From a bacterium (GTDB lineage: Bacteria; Patescibacteriota; Microgenomatia; UBA1400; RBG-16-45-19): a DNA stretch of 9,123 nt. The notes beneath the pieces were generated by a model. That model was not told the DNA's origin and ran no database searches. It was given only the letters and a program-made list of their open reading frames with translations. The stretch is from positions 1 through 9,123 of the forward strand of contig QKAA01000027.1 in assembly GCA_003247275.1 (NCBI GenBank), written 5' to 3'. The position numbers and the translations under genes were made by a program. This document shows, piece by piece, positions 6,199-9,123 of the stretch (position 1 is its first letter; each line of letters begins with the position of its first letter).

Positions 6199-6744
6199 AT
6201 GAGTTTAATTGGATCAAAAGCAATCAAAATCCCAGCATCAGTTACAGTTAATCAAGCTGATTCACTGATCACTGTTAAGGGACCCAAAGGAGAGCTTTCT
6301 TACAGCATTCCAACAGGCACCACAGTCACCATCGAGGCAGACGCTATCATGGTCAAACGCAAAAATGATGCTATCCAAACCAAGGCTAATCATGGTTTAT
6401 GCCGCAGTCTGCTTCAAAACATGGTAACTGGCGTCAGCGACGGCTTTACTAAAAAGCTCGAGATGATTGGCACTGGTTATCGTGCTAAAAAACAAGGCAA
6501 CAACTTATCCTTATCAGCTGGCTACTCCCATCCTGTCATTATTGAAGCTCCAGAGGGCATCAATTTAGACACCGAAACCGAAACCATTATTGTTGTCAGC
6601 GGTATTGATAAACAAATGGTCGGCGAAGTAGCTGCAAAAATCAGAGCTGTGAGAAAACCTGAGCCCTACAAAGGTAAAGGTATCCGATATCAAGGTGAAG
6701 TCATTCGCCGTAAAGCTGGTAAAGCTACTAAAGTCGGAGCCTAA
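6199..6744 (+). CDS. rplF: Ribosomal protein L6
   Basis: Encodes 181 residues of L6, a two-domain 50S protein beside the factor-binding region and sarcin-ricin loop. The two related alpha/beta domains cover roughly residues 1-80 and 82-181. Recognisable parts are IKIPASVTV and ITVKGPKGELSYSIP in the first, and LEMIGTGYRAKKQGNNLSLS in the second. The family signature EPYKGKGIRYQGEVIRRKAG is at about 155-174. The start 6 bases after rpsH has no Shine-Dalgarno motif; the upstream bases are AT-rich (TAATTAAAT). Length is as expected (about 177-180). Confidence 0.97.
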   Translation: MSLIGSKAIKIPASVTVNQADSLITVKGPKGELSYSIPTGTTVTIEADAIMVKRKNDAIQTKANHGLCRSLLQNMVTGVSDGFTKKLEMIGTGYRAKKQGNNLSLSAGYSHPVIIEAPEGINLDTETETIIVVSGIDKQMVGEVAAKIRAVRKPEPYKGKGIRYQGEVIRRKAGKATKVGA

Positions 6745-6766
6745 AAAAGAAAGATAAATAAAACCT

Positions 6767-7120
6767 ATGAAACAAGCAAAAATGAACATCCAGCGCAATA
6801 GTCGAAAGAAACGAGTGCGTTATCATCTTAAAGAGAATGACTCAAGACCTCGCTTACATGTCTTTCGATCCAACAAATATATGTATGCCCAAATCATTGA
6901 TGATAATCAAGGTAAAACGCTTGCCGCTGCTACTCAACAGCAACTAAAAGATAATAAAGGTTCAAAAACCGAAAAGGCAGCTGCCGTCGGCAAGTTAATC
7001 GCCGAAAGAGCTAAAAAACAAGGCATTACTAAAGTTAAATTTGATCGCGGCTATTATAAATATCATGGTCGTGTCGCCGCTGTTGCCAAAGCAGCCAGAG
7101 AAAATGGATTGGAGTTTTAA
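6767..7120 (+). CDS. rplR: Ribosomal protein L18
   Basis: Encodes 117 residues of L18, which binds 5S rRNA together with L5. A basic N-terminal arm (RNSRKKRVR and on) is followed by [18 protein letters not shown] (residues 27-44), the conserved 'RL.V.RS....AQ.I' strand. The C-terminus [20 protein letters not shown] followed by ENGLEF is the family signature. Length equals that of E. coli L18. An in-frame ATG at 6782 would shorten the arm by five residues; neither start has a strong Shine-Dalgarno motif, and I kept the first. The upstream spacer is 22 bases and purine-rich (AAAAAAGAAAGA). Confidence 0.95.
   Translation: MKQAKMNIQRNSRKKRVRYHLKENDSRPRLHVFRSNKYMYAQIIDDNQGKTLAAATQQQLKDNKGSKTEKAAAVGKLIAERAKKQGITKVKFDRGYYKYHGRVAAVAKAARENGLEF
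7112..7115 (+). promoter_or_regulatory. Shine-Dalgarno site of rpsE (GGAG), inside rplR
   Basis: GGAG falls in the final codons of L18 (Leu-Glu-Phe) and is 7 bases from the rpsE ATG. There are only 2 bases between rplR and rpsE. Confidence 0.75.
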
Positions 7121-7122
7121 GT

Positions 7123-7659
7123 ATGAAACCAAAGAGTAATTTTCATAAGCAACCAGCCGTTAAAGAATTTCAAGAGAAAATTGTCCGCATTAGTCGCGTC
7201 AGCAAAAAGACCAAAGGCGGCAATCAAGCTAGTTTTTCAGTTATGGTCGTTGTCGGTGACAAAAAAGGTCGAGTCGGTGTCGCTATTGGTAAAGCTCCAG
7301 ATGTGCTTTCCTCAATCAAAAAAGCCGTCCGCAAAGCCAAAAAGAACCTCATTCAAGTTCCTATGCGCAAAAGCACTATTCCTTTCACCATCGAATCAAA
7401 GCACGGTGCAGCCAAAATTATCCTAAAACCTGCTCCGGCAGGATCAGGTATTATTGCTGGCGGTGCAGTTCGTGCTGTTGTTGAGACCGCTGGAATCAGC
7501 GACATTGTCGGTAAAACCCTCGGTTCAAATAATAAAGCCAACAATGTTTATGCTACTTTCAAAGCTCTAAAAGAAATTGAACGTCTTGTTAGTGTTAAAA
7601 AGATTGAACTGAAAAAAACCAATACCACAGATAAAACTAATTCCAAGAAAAAGGAATAA
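7123..7659 (+). CDS. rpsE: Ribosomal protein S5
   Basis: Encodes 178 residues of S5, a 30S protein near the decoding site and mRNA entry, important for accuracy. The N-terminal double-stranded-RNA-binding-like domain contains VVVGDKKGRVGVAIGKA (residues 42-58) after the loop VSKKTKGGNQASF. The C-terminal domain has PAPAGSGIIAGGAVRAVVE and the IVGKTLGSNNKANNVYATF segment. A hydrophilic tail at about 164-178 (KKTNTTDKTNSKKKE) extends past the conserved core. GGAG at 7112-7115, made by codons of the last L18 residues, is 7 bases from the ATG. Immediately downstream is rplO, not the usual rpmD. Confidence 0.97.
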   Translation: MKPKSNFHKQPAVKEFQEKIVRISRVSKKTKGGNQASFSVMVVVGDKKGRVGVAIGKAPDVLSSIKKAVRKAKKNLIQVPMRKSTIPFTIESKHGAAKIILKPAPAGSGIIAGGAVRAVVETAGISDIVGKTLGSNNKANNVYATFKALKEIERLVSVKKIELKKTNTTDKTNSKKKE

Positions 7660-7662
7660 GCC

Positions 7663-8118
7663 ATGAAATTACATCAACTACCATCAATCACCACTAAATC
7701 AAAGAAACGCGTGGGCTTAGGCTATGGCTCAGGCAAAGGTGGTCATACCACTGGTCGCGGTCAAAAAGGTCAAAACTCCAGAAATGGTGTGCCTATTTGG
7801 TTTGAAGGTGGGCAACTTCCTCAAATCCGTCGTTTCCCTTTTATTCGTGGTAAATCTCGCTTTGACTCATTAAAGCGTGAAGTCCTTCCTATTAACCTTG
7901 ATCAGCTAAGTAAACTAAAATCAGGTAGCAAAATTGATTTAAAAACCCTCGTCGATGCAAAAATCATTAGCGCAAAAGACCTAAAAACAAAAGACGTTAA
8001 AATTGTTGGAGATGGGAATGTAACTGTCCCTCTTACTCTAACTCTTCCAGCATCAAAATCTGCCGAAACTAAAATAGTTGCGGCTGGAGGTCAAGTAAAT
8101 CGTGAGCAAGCTCAATAA
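7663..8118 (+). CDS. rplO: Ribosomal protein L15
   Basis: Encodes 151 residues of L15, a late-assembling 50S protein with a long glycine- and basic-rich N-terminal extension threading through 23S rRNA. That extension is seen as [19 protein letters not shown] (residues 22-40), followed by [20 protein letters not shown] (46-65). The C-terminal globular part ends with [20 protein letters not shown] and a short tail. The '[12 protein letters not shown]' wording differs from the proteobacterial form and fits Candidate Phyla Radiation L15 (from memory). AAGGA at 7651-7655, inside the rpsE lysine tail, is 7 bases upstream. Its 3' end overlaps the start of secY by 17 bases. Confidence 0.97.
   Translation: MKLHQLPSITTKSKKRVGLGYGSGKGGHTTGRGQKGQNSRNGVPIWFEGGQLPQIRRFPFIRGKSRFDSLKREVLPINLDQLSKLKSGSKIDLKTLVDAKIISAKDLKTKDVKIVGDGNVTVPLTLTLPASKSAETKIVAAGGQVNREQAQ
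8086..8091 (+). promoter_or_regulatory. Shine-Dalgarno site of secY (GGAGGT), inside rplO
   Basis: GGAGGT is formed by two glycine codons of L15 and lies 10 bases before the GTG at 8102. It is one of the strongest such motifs in the window and decides the GTG start of secY, since no ATG is available near the beginning of the protein. Confidence 0.85.
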
Positions 8119-9123
8119 GCTTCTAAATCAGATTAGACAAGTTCCCGAGCTAAAAAATAAGCTTCTCTTTACGGCATTCATTTTTGCAGTCTATCGACTT
8201 CTTGCTCACATTCCTGTTCCCGGTGTAGATTTGGCCCAAATCAAAAGTTTGTTCCTTCAAAACCAACTATTAAGTTTATTAAACATCTTTTCTGGCGGAA
8301 CATTAGCTAATTTTTCCATCGTTGCCTTAAGTTTAGGGCCCTACATTAACGCTTCCATCATGTTTCAACTATTCACCATGGTTTTCCCTCAACTCGAAGC
8401 ATTGAGTAAAGAGGGGGACTCAGGCCGCGAAAAAATCAACTATTACACTCGCTTGGTCACCATTCCCTTAGCCATTATTCAAGCTGTCGGTATCTATGCT
8501 CTCCTCTCAAGTCAACAAATCATCGTCGTTTCAAGCCCTCTTCAAACAGTGGCCATTGTCACCAGTATGGTTGCCGGTACCATGCTCCTCATGTGGCTTG
8601 GCGAATTGATCACTCAATACGGAATTGGCAACGGAGTCTCCATGCTTATTTTCGCCGGTATCGTCGCCGTACTGCCTGTATCAGCTTTTAGTACCATTTC
8701 TACTTCACAATCAACTCAATTAATGAACATCGTTATCTTTGTCATCATGAGTATTGCTGTTATTGCTGCCATTGTTTTCACTAATGAAGCCATCAGAAAG
8801 ATCCCCATTCACTATGCCCGAAGGATGAGAGGCTCTATTGGTTACGGCACTCAAACAACTCATTTACCACTTAAACTGAACCAGGCCGGGGTTATTCCCA
8901 TCATTTTCGCCGTGTCACTAGTTATGGTTCCTTCACTCTTGGGAAGGTTATTAACTGCCTCGGGAAATTTCCAATTAGTTAAAATTGGCGACTTCTTCAA
9001 TACCAGTTTTAGCCCCCAATCTTTCTGGTATAACCTCATTTACTTCCTTTTAGTAGTTGGCTTCACCTATTTTTATACTGCTGTTGTCTTTGATCCAGAG
9101 AAAATCGCCGATGAAATTAAGAA
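8102..9123 (+). CDS. secY: Protein translocase channel subunit SecY (3' end outside the window)
   Basis: About 340 residues of SecY, the membrane channel of the Sec translocase, working with SecE and driven by SecA or the ribosome. The frame runs open to the window end. The GTG at 8102 is the first possible start after an in-frame TAA at 8096-8098, and GGAGGT (8086-8091) stands 10 bases before it; the first in-frame ATG is 86 codons later, inside the conserved core. Visible landmarks: [13 protein letters not shown] (residues 31-43) at the end of TM1; the plug region [10 protein letters not shown] (59-68); [13 protein letters not shown] in TM2; [15 protein letters not shown] in the first cytosolic loop; [14 protein letters not shown] in TM5; [17 protein letters not shown] entering TM7; and [11 protein letters not shown] after TM8. 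The last two helices are missing. It overlaps rplO by 17 bases in a different frame. Confidence 0.97.
   Translation, partial: MSKLNKLLNQIRQVPELKNKLLFTAFIFAVYRLLAHIPVPGVDLAQIKSLFLQNQLLSLLNIFSGGTLANFSIVALSLGPYINASIMFQLFTMVFPQLEALSKEGDSGREKINYYTRLVTIPLAIIQAVGIYALLSSQQIIVVSSPLQTVAIVTSMVAGTMLLMWLGELITQYGIGNGVSMLIFAGIVAVLPVSAFSTISTSQSTQLMNIVIFVIMSIAVIAAIVFTNEAIRKIPIHYARRMRGSIGYGTQTTHLPLKLNQAGVIPIIFAVSLVMVPSLLGRLLTASGNFQLVKIGDFFNTSFSPQSFWYNLIYFLLVVGFTYFYTAVVFDPEKIADEIK

Noticed and set aside
7181..7544. Overlapping frames within rpsE on both strands
   Set aside because: S5 is well conserved through this whole stretch; the alternative frames are low-complexity shadows without start signals.
8090..8125. 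A frameshift joining rplO and secY
   Set aside because: L15 has a normal length and end, and secY has its own GTG and strong ribosome binding site, so an ordinary gene overlap explains the junction.
1..9123. TGA recoding, as in Absconditabacteria or Gracilibacteria
   Set aside because: All genes have full length and intact motifs without reading through any TGA, and conserved glycines are encoded by GGN.
1..9123. A novel accessory or mobile system hidden in the window
   Set aside because: Almost every base lies within known ribosomal protein genes or secY; the gaps are 29 bases or less, with no insertion, repeat array or foreign-looking gene.

Overview
This window is one continuous ribosomal-protein gene block, all on the + strand: the merged S10 and spc operons. 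It runs from the 3' end of rplC (L3) to most of secY. The order is rplC(partial)-rplD-rplW-rplB-rpsS-rplV-rpsC-rplP-rpmC-rpsQ-rplN-rplX-rplE-rpsN-rpsH-rplF-rplR-rpsE-rplO-secY(partial). This is the classical bacterial order with one clear exception: rpmD (L30), normally between rpsE and rplO, is absent. The two genes are only 3 bases apart.

The organism is bacterial. The proteins are of bacterial type, standard bacterial code reads every gene at full length, and secY sits in its usual place. Base composition is moderately AT-rich (about 40% GC by eye). The missing L30 gene is a known shared trait of the Candidate Phyla Radiation (Patescibacteria). The style of several proteins fits that group too: L4 with a GGGVAHGPTG segment, L22 with an SRGMAH segment, and L15 with [14 protein letters not shown]. 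Microgenomates is my best guess within the group, from memory of protein style only, and is not proven here.

Layout: positions 1-4302 hold the S10-type part (rplC to rpsQ), and 4309-9123 hold the spc-type part (rplN to secY). The longest stretch without a gene is 29 bases, between rpsQ and rplN. I found no clear promoter or terminator anywhere, so the block looks like an internal piece of one long transcript. Genes are 1-29 bases apart or overlap (rpmC/rpsQ by 1 base, rplO/secY by 17 bases). Several Shine-Dalgarno motifs lie inside the last codons of the preceding gene, which suggests translational coupling. All 19 stop codons that can be seen are TAA.

The gene products work together. The L proteins build the large subunit: L2, L3 and L4 near the peptidyl transferase centre, L4, L22, L23, L24 and L29 along or around the exit tunnel, L5 and L18 with 5S rRNA, and L16 near the A site. 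The S proteins build the small-subunit head (S3, S14, S19) and body (S5, S8, S17). SecY is the membrane channel into which ribosomes feed exported proteins. I see no mobile element, CRISPR array, RNA gene or novel accessory system. The points worth a second look are details within a conserved operon.
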